Shown here: piece after piece, positions 1 through 10,516 of the stretch
Layout: each line of letters opens with the position of its first letter
Numbering within the stretch: the first letter of the stretch is position 1
NCBI GenBank assembly: GCA_029219245.1
Contig: JAQXTA010000005.1
Coordinates: 1 to 64,000 of the forward strand
DNA: 64,000 bases
From: Lachnospiraceae bacterium
GTDB lineage: Bacteria; Bacillota; Clostridia; Lachnospirales; Lachnospiraceae
Direction: 5' to 3'
Position numbers and translations under genes: made by a program
Notes under the pieces: model-generated
Databases searched by the model: none
What the model was told of the DNA's origin: nothing
What the model saw: only the letters and a program-made list of their open reading frames with translations

Positions 1-288
1 AATAAAACTGACAGTGACTGGTCATCCGGCAAAATCGAGTCGACTTTGGAAGAGATAAGTTTACGGGCTACGGTATGCGCCATTCATTGATGCCTTAACG
101 GATGACCGACAACATATATAAATGCGAGGTCGCCGCTATACAGCCCCGCCACTCACCTCCACGTGTTCTGTAGTGTGTCAGTCTTATTAAACAGATAATA
201 TCAGAAGGAAAAAAGATTAGAAAGCGGAAGTCAACTAACGGGTTTCATAACCCCATCGGTGCCTTTCGCAGAAAGGCGGATTATATAA

Positions 289-1797
289 ATGAATCACAAT
301 ATTAATCCAATCATGAAAATGGACTATCCCGATCCGGATGTGATTCGGGTCGGGAATACTTATTATATGGCAAGCACAACTATGCACTTCTTTCCTGGAG
401 GTGCTTTTTTGCGTTCTTATGATTTGATAAACTGGGAAATGGTATCCTATGTGTATGAGAGACTGGACGGGACGAAGGGACAATGTCTGGAAGAAAATTA
501 TAATATTTACGGACAGGGGATGTGGGCACCTTGCCTACGGTATCATAATGGCATTTTTTACGTTTGTTTCGTAGCCAATGATACGCATAAGACATATCTA
601 TTTACAGCTAAGCAGGCGGAAGGACCTTGGGAAAAGCGGGAAATAGAAGGATTCTATCATGATTGTTCACTGTTATTTGATGAGGATGATAAGGTATATA
701 TAGTATATGGGAATACAGAGATTCATTTGACACAGTTGAAAGCAGATTTATCCGGACCGCTACCGGGAGGTCTTGATCGGATTATTATAAGCGACCGGGG
801 GAATTCTGTTCTCGGATATGAAGGAGCTCATATTTATAAAATCAATGAAAAATATTATGTTTTTCTGATCCATTCCCGAAGGGATAGATGGATGAGGACA
901 CAGGCATGTTTTATGGCAGATAGCCTGGATGGGGAATTTATAGGAAAAGATGTTCTTGAAAATACGAGAGGTTATTGCAATCAAGGAGTCGCACAGGGAG
1001 GTATTGTGGATACACCCTGGGGTAACTGGTATGCAATACTTTTTCAGGATCATGGCGCGGTAGGACGTATTCCTGTATTGATTCCGGTTCGGTTCGAGGA
1101 TGATTTTCCGGTATTCGGAGAAGCCGGACATATACCGGAGGAATTTGAGAAAAGAAGTACTCGACCGGATTATATCTATCAACCGTTATATGAAAGTGAT
1201 GATTTCAACGACTCTGATAATTTGGAAAAACCGGTATTGAAAAAAGCATGGCAGTTTAATCATACTCCGATAAATTCCCTTTGGGAGATTCGAAACCGAC
1301 AGTTTGTAATTCGTACCGGAAAACTGTGCCATAATGTAGAACAGGCGCAAAATACATTAACGCAAAGACTTCTTTTTCCAAGATGTAGAGTAGAGGTAAC
1401 TTTGGATATTCGGGATATCAGGGAGGGAGATTATGCAGGTTTGTGTGCCCTGCAAGGTTTATATGGAATGATTGCCATTACAAGGAAAGAAGGGAAAAAT
1501 TACCTTGTTATGGGAGAAAAAGCAGAGGAAAATGGAGATGGAATATATCAAGAATATCAGATTATGCCATGGAAAGAGCAGAGAATAAGACTATTTATGG
1601 AAGCTGATTTTTCCCAAATGAAAGATGAAGTGCAATTTGGATATATGGAACAGGGCAAAAGCATTCTGGCAGGACCCGTACATAAATTATTCTTTAAACT
1701 GGATCATTTTTGTGGATGCCGTGCTGGATTATTCGCCTTCTCCACAAAGCAGACAGGTGGAAAAGCAGCATTTTCGGAATTTACATATAAAGATTGA
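289..1797 (+). CDS. Glycoside hydrolase family 43-like (beta-xylosidase/arabinofuranosidase type)
   Basis: N-terminus 'YPDPDVIRVGNTYYMASTTMHFFPGGAFLRSYDLINWEMVSY' is typical of GH43; SD-like AAAGGCGG just upstream. Confidence 0.9.
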   Translation: MNHNINPIMKMDYPDPDVIRVGNTYYMASTTMHFFPGGAFLRSYDLINWEMVSYVYERLDGTKGQCLEENYNIYGQGMWAPCLRYHNGIFYVCFVANDTHKTYLFTAKQAEGPWEKREIEGFYHDCSLLFDEDDKVYIVYGNTEIHLTQLKADLSGPLPGGLDRIIISDRGNSVLGYEGAHIYKINEKYYVFLIHSRRDRWMRTQACFMADSLDGEFIGKDVLENTRGYCNQGVAQGGIVDTPWGNWYAILFQDHGAVGRIPVLIPVRFEDDFPVFGEAGHIPEEFEKRSTRPDYIYQPLYESDDFNDSDNLEKPVLKKAWQFNHTPINSLWEIRNRQFVIRTGKLCHNVEQAQNTLTQRLLFPRCRVEVTLDIRDIREGDYAGLCALQGLYGMIAITRKEGKNYLVMGEKAEENGDGIYQEYQIMPWKEQRIRLFMEADFSQMKDEVQFGYMEQGKSILAGPVHKLFFKLDHFCGCRAGLFAFSTKQTGGKAAFSEFTYKD

Positions 1798-1805
1798 GGT
1801 GAAAG

Positions 1806-2669
1806 CTATTCGCTTTTATACATATTCCGAAATTCTGTAGGGGTACAGTTTTTTACAATCTTAAACATACGGATAAAGGATGAAAGACTGGAAAAACCGG
1901 AATTTAATGCAATATCGGTTACAGTGTATTTAGGATTGGCAAGGAGCTTTTCGGCAACAGCAATCCGCTTCTGATTCAGATATTTGTAGAAGGACACATT
2001 GGTAAACTGCTTAAAAAGTCTGGTAAAATGAAATTTACTGAAGCCTGCAAGACCTGCAACGAAATCCAGTGTTAAGTCTTCTGTACAGTGCGCACTGATA
2101 TAATCACATATGTACATAAACTTTGCGGTGTATTCCTGCTGTTTGTTGCTGGTAACATCAAATCGTATTGATTTTTCGGTATAATTTCTTCCAATTAAAA
2201 CAAACATCTCAAGGACCTTGCTATATATGGATATTTCTGCAAGAGTCGTATTTTTTAAATATTCATCATGAATTTCCAACAGGAGAGAGCGGACAGAGGA
2301 ATGAATGTCGGTATATTCTTCTGGTGTTATAACAATAACCGGCGAGAGGAGAGAGAGAGTACTTTCCATTTCCTTCATTTCACGGAGCATGGTAATATCT
2401 GCTTGAAAGATAATGCGTCTGCCGCCTTCTTTGGGAGCATAAAGAGAATGCAGGCAGCCGGGACAGATTATGATAATGTCATTTTCGCGCAAATGAATGG
2501 TATGGTCGCAGCATTCTATATGGTAATCGTTTTCTACAGGCATAATAATTTCCAATGGTGTATGCCAATGCGGTGGATAATTTTCGGTTTCATGATTATC
2601 GTAAAGTCTTAGATTTGTATTTTCTCTGAAATTGACAGTTTCATAAATTCCTTTTAAATTTTCAATCAT
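1806..2669 (-). CDS. AraC family transcriptional regulator
   Basis: N-terminal cupin-like region ('YPPHWHTPLEIIMPV') and C-terminal double HTH ('TDIALNSGFSSLSSFIRMFKIVKNCTPTEFR'). Confidence 0.92.
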   Translation of the reverse strand: MIENLKGIYETVNFRENTNLRLYDNHETENYPPHWHTPLEIIMPVENDYHIECCDHTIHLRENDIIIICPGCLHSLYAPKEGGRRIIFQADITMLREMKEMESTLSLLSPVIVITPEEYTDIHSSVRSLLLEIHDEYLKNTTLAEISIYSKVLEMFVLIGRNYTEKSIRFDVTSNKQQEYTAKFMYICDYISAHCTEDLTLDFVAGLAGFSKFHFTRLFKQFTNVSFYKYLNQKRIAVAEKLLANPKYTVTDIALNSGFSSLSSFIRMFKIVKNCTPTEFRNMYKSE

Positions 2670-2931
2670 TACGTTGTCCCCCTATTGTGTTAGAAATTGC
2701 TTTATTCACAATACAAAAGAGTTAAAAAATGATAATTTTATTATAACAAAAGGAAACAAAATGACCAAGAGAAAAACATTAAAAAAAAGCAATAATTTAT
2801 ATTGATCAGGCAATTATTAAAATGAATAAAATTAAAGAGTATGTTATCTTACAATTATATAATAAGTTAAATGTGGATTTGTTAACGGAAGATTGGTAAA
2901 TAATAAGTATAAGAAAGGAAAGCTTTCTATT

Positions 2932-5043
2932 ATGAAAAGAGATGAAGCAAGAAAAAGAGCCGAGGAGCTCGTTAGTAAAATGACTCTGGAGGAGCGTGCA
3001 AGCCAGTTGCGTTATGATGCACCGGCAATCAAGAGATTAGGGATTCCTGCCTATAACTGGTGGGGAGAAGGATTGCATGGAGTTGCAAGAGCCGGAACAG
3101 CAACGGTTTTTCCGCAAGCAATCGGTATGGCAGCAACCTTCGATGAAGAACTGGTAAAACAGATGAGTGACTGCATAGCAACGGAAGGCAGGGCCAAATA
3201 CAATGAATTTTCAGCACACAATGACAGGGATATCTACAAAGGTCTTACTTTCTGGTCGCCAAATGTGAATATCTTCCGCGACCCGAGGTGGGGACGCGGA
3301 CACGAAACCTATGGAGAGGATCCTTATCTGACTTCGCGCCTGGGAGTTGCTTACGTCAAAGGGTTACAAGGCAATGGGGAAGTCATGAAGGCAGCAGCGT
3401 GTGCGAAGCATTTTGCCGTACATTCCGGTCCGGAAGCTATACGGCACGAATTTGATGCACAGGCAACACCAAAGGATATGGAAGAAACCTATTTCCCCGC
3501 ATTTGAAGCTTTGGTAAAAGAAGCGGGTGTAGAAGCGGTTATGGGGGCCTACAACAGAGTGAATGGAGAACCTTGTTGTGGCAGCACTACTTTAATACGG
3601 GATACGTTACGTGAGAAATGGCATTTTGCAGGACATTTTGTATCAGACTGCTGGGCAATCAGGGATTTTCATGAAAATCATATGGTAACTTCTACGGCAG
3701 CAGAATCGGCAGCAATGGCGCTAAATGCAGGCTGTGATTTGAACTGCGGCGTAACATATCTTCATCTGTTAACCGCTTATCAACAGGGACTTGTAACGGA
3801 AGAAGCGATTACGGAAGCGGCTGTCCGCCTGTATACGACACGTTTCCTGTTAGGCTTGTTTGATGAAACAGAATACGATAGAATTCCATATGAAGTAGTT
3901 GAGTGTAAAGAGCATATTGCTCTGGCAGAAAAGGGAGCCAGAGAAAGCATTGTCCTTTTGAAAAATGACGGTATTCTTCCGTTAGATATTAAGAAAGTAA
4001 AAACAATCGGTGTCATTGGTCCGAATGCGAACAGCCGAAAGGCATTGATTGGAAATTATCATGGAACTTCTTCCGAATACATAACGGTATTAGAAGGAAT
4101 TCAAAAGTATGCGGAAGGAAAAGCAAGGGTACTGTTTTCGGAAGGAAGTGCTTTGTTTGAAGAAAAGACGGAGCCACTTGCACTGAAAGGAGACAGACTG
4201 GCAGAAGCAAAGATTGTAGCAGAGCACAGTGATGTGGTTATTCTTTGCCTCGGCCTGGATGAAACACTGGAAGGCGAAGAGGGAGATACCGGAAACAGCT
4301 ATGCTTCCGGTGATAAAGTGGATTTGTTACTTCCAAAATCACAGAGAGATTTGATGGAAACAATCGCGGCTGTAGGAAAACCCGTTGTATTCTGCCTTAT
4401 GACAGGAAGTGCGATAGATTTGCAATATCCGTCAGAGCGTTTTAATGCACTCCTGCAGCTTTGGTATCCTGGGGCAAGAGGCGGCAGAAGCGTAGCAGAG
4501 ATTCTGTTTGGAGAGGTTTCCCCATCAGGAAAGCTTCCGGTAACCTTTTATGAAGGTACGGATGTATTGCCGGCATTTACAGATTATTGTATGCAGGGAA
4601 GAACCTATCGGTATATGGAAGGAAAAGCACAGTATCCGTTTGGCTATGGACTGACTTATGGCAAAGTTGAAGTTACGAATGCCGTAATTGATAAAATAGT
4701 AGAAAAAGATGGATTTCCGGAAGCACAGGTAAAAGTTACCATAGAAAATAAAGGAACATATGATACCGGGGATGTGGTTCAGCTTTATATAAAGAATACG
4801 GATTCTCCCTATGCAATAAAGAATCCAGCGTTATGTGGCTTCCGGAGGGTTTATCTGAAAGCCGGAGAGAAAAAAGAATTAACGATGCAGATAGAAAGTA
4901 GGGCATTTACGGTTGTAAATGATGCCGGGGAACGTATTCGGGATGGAGGTCATTTTGAGATTTATGCCGGAACTTCCCAGCCGGATTTGCGAAGTGTGGA
5001 ATTAACAGGTATGCAGCCAATTAAAATGGAAGGAAACGTTTGA
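2932..5043 (+). CDS. Glycoside hydrolase family 3 (beta-xylosidase/beta-glucosidase)
   Basis: GH3 features 'WGEGLHGVARAGTATVFPQAIGMAATFDEEL', 'GHFVSDCWAI', fibronectin III-like C-terminus; start moved to ATG 2932 behind AGAAAGGA. Confidence 0.93.
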   Translation: MKRDEARKRAEELVSKMTLEERASQLRYDAPAIKRLGIPAYNWWGEGLHGVARAGTATVFPQAIGMAATFDEELVKQMSDCIATEGRAKYNEFSAHNDRDIYKGLTFWSPNVNIFRDPRWGRGHETYGEDPYLTSRLGVAYVKGLQGNGEVMKAAACAKHFAVHSGPEAIRHEFDAQATPKDMEETYFPAFEALVKEAGVEAVMGAYNRVNGEPCCGSTTLIRDTLREKWHFAGHFVSDCWAIRDFHENHMVTSTAAESAAMALNAGCDLNCGVTYLHLLTAYQQGLVTEEAITEAAVRLYTTRFLLGLFDETEYDRIPYEVVECKEHIALAEKGARESIVLLKNDGILPLDIKKVKTIGVIGPNANSRKALIGNYHGTSSEYITVLEGIQKYAEGKARVLFSEGSALFEEKTEPLALKGDRLAEAKIVAEHSDVVILCLGLDETLEGEEGDTGNSYASGDKVDLLLPKSQRDLMETIAAVGKPVVFCLMTGSAIDLQYPSERFNALLQLWYPGARGGRSVAEILFGEVSPSGKLPVTFYEGTDVLPAFTDYCMQGRTYRYMEGKAQYPFGYGLTYGKVEVTNAVIDKIVEKDGFPEAQVKVTIENKGTYDTGDVVQLYIKNTDSPYAIKNPALCGFRRVYLKAGEKKELTMQIESRAFTVVNDAGERIRDGGHFEIYAGTSQPDLRSVELTGMQPIKMEGNV

Positions 5044-5061
5044 AAAGACGTTTCCTTTTTT
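5032..5061 (+). terminator. Rho-independent terminator overlapping the GH3 stop codon
   Basis: GGAAACGT-N8-ACGTTTCC followed by a T-run; stop TGA (5041-5043) lies in the loop. Confidence 0.8.
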
Positions 5062-5117
5062 CATGGAGAGTATGATATACTTAATCGTGTCAATGATAAG
5101 ATTAAGGATAGAAGCAT

Positions 5118-6185
5118 ATGTGGAAAAAAAGGGCGGAAGAAAAAGCAGGAAAGAGAAACAACTATACATGGTATCTGGTTATGACAGTACTCATGATTGT
5201 TATCACAATGATAGCAGGTGTTGTGGTATTTAGTTTCTATATCAATCATTTTACCAAAGAACAGGATACAAGCCAGTATAATAAATACTATGTTATGATT
5301 GCAGGAGACGGGAATGCCTCTCTCTGGCAATCGGTTTATGAAGGCGCATATGAAGCGGCTCTTGAGGAGAACAGTTATGTGGATTTACTGGATGGTATTT
5401 TTGAAAAAAATTATACAAGAGAAGATTTGATGCGTATTGCTATTGCCTCTGAAGTAGATGGGATTATTGTAGCGGCAGATGAGAGTGATGGGATGACGAA
5501 TCTGATTAACGAGGCCGTAGAGGCAGGTATTCCGGTTGTTACTTTGTATGGCGATAATACACACAGTGCAAGATGCAGTTTTGTGGGAATCGGCAGCTAT
5601 GATTTGGGCAGGGAATACGGCAGACAGGTTTTGGAAATTGTAGAAAAAACAGATGTGGCAGATGAAACGGAAAAGCCAATCGAGGTTATGGTATTGGTAA
5701 ATGCCAACGCTATGGATTCCGGTCAGAACATTCTCTGCTCGGCAATTCAGGATACGTTGGAAAAAGAGAAACCGGAAAGTATGGAATTTGAACTGTCATT
5801 AGTTTCCATCAACGATGAAAATGCTTTTTCGGTCGAAGAATCCATAAGGGATATTTTCAAGGAAGAGGAACTTCCGGATATCATAATTTGCCTGAATGAA
5901 TTGAATACAACCTGTGTGTATCAGGCGGTGGTTGATTATAATAAAGTAGGACAGGTCAATATTCTCGGATATTATGATTCCGATACGATTATGAAAGCAA
6001 TTGACCGAAATGTTATTTATGCAACCATTGCCATTGATACGATGCAGATGGGAAGATTCTGCGTGGAGGCCTTGACCGAATATAATACTTATGGAAATAC
6101 GAGTCAGTATTTTACGGCAGATATTGCTTTGATTAACAAAGACAACGTAGCTTTTTACATGGAGGAAGAAGCCGATGAACCATAA
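5118..6185 (+). CDS. Membrane-anchored periplasmic-binding-protein-like sugar sensor (XylFII-like)
   Basis: One N-terminal TM segment followed by a type I periplasmic-binding fold ('DGIIVAADESDGMTNLINEAVEAGIPVVTLYGDN'); overlaps the downstream kinase gene. Confidence 0.8.
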   Translation: MWKKRAEEKAGKRNNYTWYLVMTVLMIVITMIAGVVVFSFYINHFTKEQDTSQYNKYYVMIAGDGNASLWQSVYEGAYEAALEENSYVDLLDGIFEKNYTREDLMRIAIASEVDGIIVAADESDGMTNLINEAVEAGIPVVTLYGDNTHSARCSFVGIGSYDLGREYGRQVLEIVEKTDVADETEKPIEVMVLVNANAMDSGQNILCSAIQDTLEKEKPESMEFELSLVSINDENAFSVEESIRDIFKEEELPDIIICLNELNTTCVYQAVVDYNKVGQVNILGYYDSDTIMKAIDRNVIYATIAIDTMQMGRFCVEALTEYNTYGNTSQYFTADIALINKDNVAFYMEEEADEP

Positions 6186-7668
6186 ATTACGCAGCCTGTC
6201 GTTGCAGGGAAAGATCAGCAGCCTCTATATTCTGACAAATTTACTTGTTTTTGTTGTAAATATTCTTTTGCTTCTCGGAATAAACCGTATGTCAAATGAA
6301 ATGGAAATGGTTTATCGGGATAATCTGCATTTAAATGAGCTAGCACAGGCATTGGATAATGTGCAGGACAGTATGACGGATTATCTGAACGCGAAAACCA
6401 GTGATTCCCTGGAGGAGTATTACAGGAATGAACAGGAATATTTGGATCTGGTATATGATTTAAAGGATGAGGTTACCGGTAGTTCTTTTGATCGTATGAA
6501 AAGAAATATCAAGCATATGTCAGAACAGTATCTGGAGATTGCTGACCAGACGATTGAAGCGAAGCGCGGCCGGAATGTCGAAAAGTACCGTATCCGCTAT
6601 GAAAATGCAACACAGCTTTATGACTACATAAATACTTATGTTTACAGCCTGAATAATGAACAGTTTAAGAGCAATTCCGAAAATTATAATGAACTGGCAC
6701 AAGCATTCCGGAAGTTTGAATTTCTTGGAATGGGCGTAATGTGTGTTGTTATTATTTTTAACGTATGTATTATTATTAAAATGGTGGGAGCCTTAATCAG
6801 TCCTCTTAAAACATTATCCAAAAGTGCAGATGAGGTGGCGAACGGAAATCTGGATATCGAAGTGCTCGAGGTTCAGTCCGAAGATGAAATCGGTGTTGTA
6901 ACAAGTGCTTTTAATCAGATGGTAATCAGTATCAGGCAGTATATTGAACGAATCCGGCATAGTATGGAAGTAGAACGTGCCATGAAGGAAAAAGAACTGA
7001 TGATGGAGGCCCATTTAAAGGATGCTAAATTAAAGTATCTGCAGGCACAGATAAATCCCCATTTTTTATTTAATACCTTAAATGCCGGAGCACAGCTTGC
7101 CATGCTGGAGGGGGCAGACAGAACCTACAAATATGTACAGAACATGGCAGAATTCTTCCGGTATAATGTAAAAAAAGGGGATGAAATTGTCAGCATCCGG
7201 GAAGAAATTGAACTGGTAGATAACTATATCTATATTTTGAATGTCAGATTTTCCGGGGATATCCATTATGAGAAGAAAATAGATAAGTCTTTGTTGCAGG
7301 TGCAGATGCCAAGCATGATTTTACAGCCGATTGTGGAAAACTGTGTAAATCATGGTATCCGGGAAATGGCAGGGGAAGGCAGAATTTATCTATCGGTATA
7401 TCGCGTGGATGATATGGCTTGTATCAGCATCCGGGACAACGGTGTGGGTATGAGTCAGGAAACAATCGACAAAGTACTGAGTGGAACATACCGGGAAGAA
7501 GAGCTGGCAGCAGGTTCGAACGGTGTTGGTATGGATAATGTAATCGGAAGATTGAAGCTTTTTACGGAAAGTGAAGATGTCATGTCGATTGTGAGTGAAG
7601 GAAAAGATAAGGGAACCGAGGTTATTATTTATATACAAATGAAAGAGCGGGAGGAAGACGATGTATAA
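6175..7668 (+). CDS. Sensor histidine kinase, YesM/LytS type (HAMP, His_kinase, HATPase)
   Basis: 'QAQINPHFLFNTLNAGAQLAMLEGAD' phosphoacceptor region, HATPase 'DNGVGMS'; two-TM N-terminus. Confidence 0.92.
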   Translation: MNHKLRSLSLQGKISSLYILTNLLVFVVNILLLLGINRMSNEMEMVYRDNLHLNELAQALDNVQDSMTDYLNAKTSDSLEEYYRNEQEYLDLVYDLKDEVTGSSFDRMKRNIKHMSEQYLEIADQTIEAKRGRNVEKYRIRYENATQLYDYINTYVYSLNNEQFKSNSENYNELAQAFRKFEFLGMGVMCVVIIFNVCIIIKMVGALISPLKTLSKSADEVANGNLDIEVLEVQSEDEIGVVTSAFNQMVISIRQYIERIRHSMEVERAMKEKELMMEAHLKDAKLKYLQAQINPHFLFNTLNAGAQLAMLEGADRTYKYVQNMAEFFRYNVKKGDEIVSIREEIELVDNYIYILNVRFSGDIHYEKKIDKSLLQVQMPSMILQPIVENCVNHGIREMAGEGRIYLSVYRVDDMACISIRDNGVGMSQETIDKVLSGTYREEELAAGSNGVGMDNVIGRLKLFTESEDVMSIVSEGKDKGTEVIIYIQMKEREEDDV

Positions 7669-9250
7669 AATCATGCTTGCAGATGATGAGGGTATCGTAA
7701 TCGATTCCCTGAAATTCATCATTGAAAAAGAGTTTGGGGATGAATGTATCGTAGAATATGCCAAAACCGGAAGAAGCGTTATTGAACTGGCAGAGAAATT
7801 CCGGCCGGATATTGCGGTTATGGATATTCAGATGCCCGGTATTAACGGGATAGAGGCGATGAAGGAGATACGTCAGAGCAACAGAAATGTCCAGTTTATC
7901 GTGATGTCGGCATATGATAAATTTGATTATGCAAAGGAGGCAATTAAACTGGGTGTTCTGGAATATATCACCAAACCGATGGAGCGCACTAAAATTGTTT
8001 CCGTTCTGAAAAAGGGTATGGAAATTGTTGACAGGGAGCGGGAAAAGAGGAGTAATGACCTTTTAGTAAAGGAAAAGCTGGAAACGGTTGTTCCGATTAT
8101 TGAAAGTGGTCTGATTTATAATATTTTATTACAAGAGCATTTTACAGAAGATATTGATAATTATAAAACCATTCTTGGGTTTGATAAAAGTCTGGCATAT
8201 ATGATTGCCGTAGTGTGTGGCGATGAACAGGATGGTAATCATATGACCAATGCAGTTGGCAGCAGTGTGAAGATGCAGCAGCATTATCAGGAAGTAAGGG
8301 AATGTCTGAAGGAGTATTTTGACTGTATTGTCGGAACTGTTATGGCAAATAAGCTGGCAGTTCTTGTTCCTTATGAGAAAGAACATATGGATTATAATGA
8401 GAGAATCGATTTGATCGAGAAAGCACGTGAGCTTGTAAGGCATATGCGTAAAAAGATGGGAATCAGCTTTCGCATTGGTATCGGCAGGGTCGGTAAGCTT
8501 GAGTCAATGGCAGAATCTTATAATGAAGCCTTGAATGCGCTTGTTATTACGACGGGAAGCGTAGCACATGCGGATGACTTACCAATTGGATGTGATTATG
8601 CGGGAGATTATCCGATTGATTTGGAGAAGCGCTTGTTTGAGGAAGTGGAGAAAGGAGAAGTTAACAATGCGCTCGCCACAGCAAGAAGCTTTTATGACTG
8701 GATGGTAGAAAATAATCCGGACAGTCTGATGGAAATCCGGATAAAAGTTCTGGAGTTTGCACTCTGGGTAGAACATATTGCTTATGAGAAAGGCGGCATG
8801 ACTTACCAGTTTAACTCCAGACAGGATTATCTGCCGGCAATTATGGGAACTTCTGATCTGGATGAGCTTCGGAAATGGTTTCTGGATAAGGTTATGGCGG
8901 CATGTCAGAATATTCTCGGTAAACGGGAGGAAAAATCAAACAGTATTATTGAGATGGCAAAAGAGTATATCCGCAATAACTTTAATAAGGATATTTCGTT
9001 GGATGATGTATCCCGGGCGGTCAATATCAGTCCTTACTATTTCAGTAAGATATTTAAGGAAGGAACCGGAGAGGGATTTATTGAATATCTGACAAATATC
9101 CGCATGGAAAAAGCCAAAGAACTGCTTAATACGACAGAATATTCCATGAAGGAAATCTGCACCATGTGCGGCTATTCCGATCCAAATTATTTCAGCCGCA
9201 CGTTTAAGAAAAATGTCGGGGTTACACCGACAGAATACAAAAATGTTTAG
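7661..9250 (+). CDS. Response regulator with AraC-type output, YesN-like
   Basis: REC 'MLADDEGIVIDSLK...DIAVMDIQMPGINGIEAMK' and C-terminal AraC HTH; 8-bp overlap with kinase gene. Confidence 0.93.
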   Translation: MYKIMLADDEGIVIDSLKFIIEKEFGDECIVEYAKTGRSVIELAEKFRPDIAVMDIQMPGINGIEAMKEIRQSNRNVQFIVMSAYDKFDYAKEAIKLGVLEYITKPMERTKIVSVLKKGMEIVDREREKRSNDLLVKEKLETVVPIIESGLIYNILLQEHFTEDIDNYKTILGFDKSLAYMIAVVCGDEQDGNHMTNAVGSSVKMQQHYQEVRECLKEYFDCIVGTVMANKLAVLVPYEKEHMDYNERIDLIEKARELVRHMRKKMGISFRIGIGRVGKLESMAESYNEALNALVITTGSVAHADDLPIGCDYAGDYPIDLEKRLFEEVEKGEVNNALATARSFYDWMVENNPDSLMEIRIKVLEFALWVEHIAYEKGGMTYQFNSRQDYLPAIMGTSDLDELRKWFLDKVMAACQNILGKREEKSNSIIEMAKEYIRNNFNKDISLDDVSRAVNISPYYFSKIFKEGTGEGFIEYLTNIRMEKAKELLNTTEYSMKEICTMCGYSDPNYFSRTFKKNVGVTPTEYKNV

Positions 9251-9261
9251 GGGATATATAT

Positions 9262-10308
9262 ATGAAAAAGGGAATTGCATGGATCCTGTGTCTGATGATT
9301 GCATTGACAGGATGTGCTTCGGCAAATAATAACAGTGCTGTGGCGGATACGCAGGAAGAGCAAAAAATACAGATAGGAATGAGCTTTGATTCTTTTGTTA
9401 TTGAAAGATGGCAGCGCGACAGAGATGTTTTTGTGTCGACGGCCAAAGAACTGGGTGCAGAGGTCAATGTGCAGAATGCAAACGGTAATTTGGAAGAGCA
9501 GAAAAAACAGATTGATTACTTTATAAAAAAGGGAATGGATGTAATTGTTATCATCTGCATTGATTCCGATGGTTTAAAGGAATCGGTAGCAAAAGCGAAG
9601 GAAGAAGGAATAAAAGTAATTGCCTATGACCGTCTGATTACGGATGCAGATGTTGACCTATACATAACGTTTGATAACACAATGGTTGGTTCCATGATGG
9701 CAGAGGCTCTGGTGGATAATGGACTGGAAGGTGGTTCGGTGCTGATGTTAGGGGGATCTCCAACGGATAGTAATGTACCGCTTGTAGAGACGGGATTTAA
9801 AAATGTTATGAAGGAGAATAATGTCAGGATTCTGGATTCCATCCATGCAGAAGGCTGGCGTGCAGAGCTTGCGGCAGATTATATTTATGAGCACATGGAT
9901 ATTGTTTCGCAGGCAGATGCAATTATGTGTGGTAATGATAATATTGCAAGCCGGGTAGTGCCTGCTCTGGCAGAGAAGCGGCTGGCAGGAAAAGTATTGG
10001 TTGTGGGACAGGATGCAGATCTGGAAGCCTGTCAGAGAATTGTGGAAGGAACACAGGTTATGACGGTATACAAACCGGTTGAGAAGCTGGCACAGCGTGC
10101 AGCAGAATGTGCGGTAACAGTTGCTAAAGGAGAAAAGATAGAGGGAGAAGATGTTACAACAATCAATAACGGAAAATATATTGTACCATATGTAGGTTTA
10201 GAACCAATCAGCGTAACGGAAGAGAACATTAACGAAGTTATTATTAACAGTGGATTTCATTTAAAAGAAGATGTGTACCTGAACGTACCGGAAAAGATGC
10301 CAAAATAG
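9262..10308 (+). CDS. Sugar ABC transporter substrate-binding lipoprotein (XylF-like)
   Basis: Lipobox 'LTGCAS', XylF-like 'SFDSFVIERWQRDRDVFVSTAKELGAEVNVQNANGN'. Confidence 0.87.
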   Translation: MKKGIAWILCLMIALTGCASANNNSAVADTQEEQKIQIGMSFDSFVIERWQRDRDVFVSTAKELGAEVNVQNANGNLEEQKKQIDYFIKKGMDVIVIICIDSDGLKESVAKAKEEGIKVIAYDRLITDADVDLYITFDNTMVGSMMAEALVDNGLEGGSVLMLGGSPTDSNVPLVETGFKNVMKENNVRILDSIHAEGWRAELAADYIYEHMDIVSQADAIMCGNDNIASRVVPALAEKRLAGKVLVVGQDADLEACQRIVEGTQVMTVYKPVEKLAQRAAECAVTVAKGEKIEGEDVTTINNGKYIVPYVGLEPISVTEENINEVIINSGFHLKEDVYLNVPEKMPK

Positions 10309-10360
10309 CAATATGCTGTATATTTCGTATAAAGCAAGAATAGAATAGGACAATTTTAAC

Positions 10361-10408
10361 AAAAGAACGATACGAATCACAAAAATGTGCTAGTATGGTT
10401 CTTTTTTC
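10361..10408 (+). terminator. Probable terminator downstream of the XylF-like gene
   Basis: Imperfect inverted repeat AAAAGAAC...GGTTCTTTT with an inner CACAAAAATGTG hairpin, followed by T-run. Confidence 0.6.
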
Positions 10409-10516
10409 ATTGCTTTTGAAGTAAAAATTTGAAGAAAGTCATAAATTATTCCTATCGGTTCCATGATAGAATGCATTTGTAAACAAAATTACATTAGTAA
10501 TTAGGGAGGTAAAGAA

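Noticed and set aside
760-1182. 140-aa - strand ORF inside the GH43 gene
   Set aside because: Antisense shadow of a well-supported GH43 gene; no RBS or recognisable domain.
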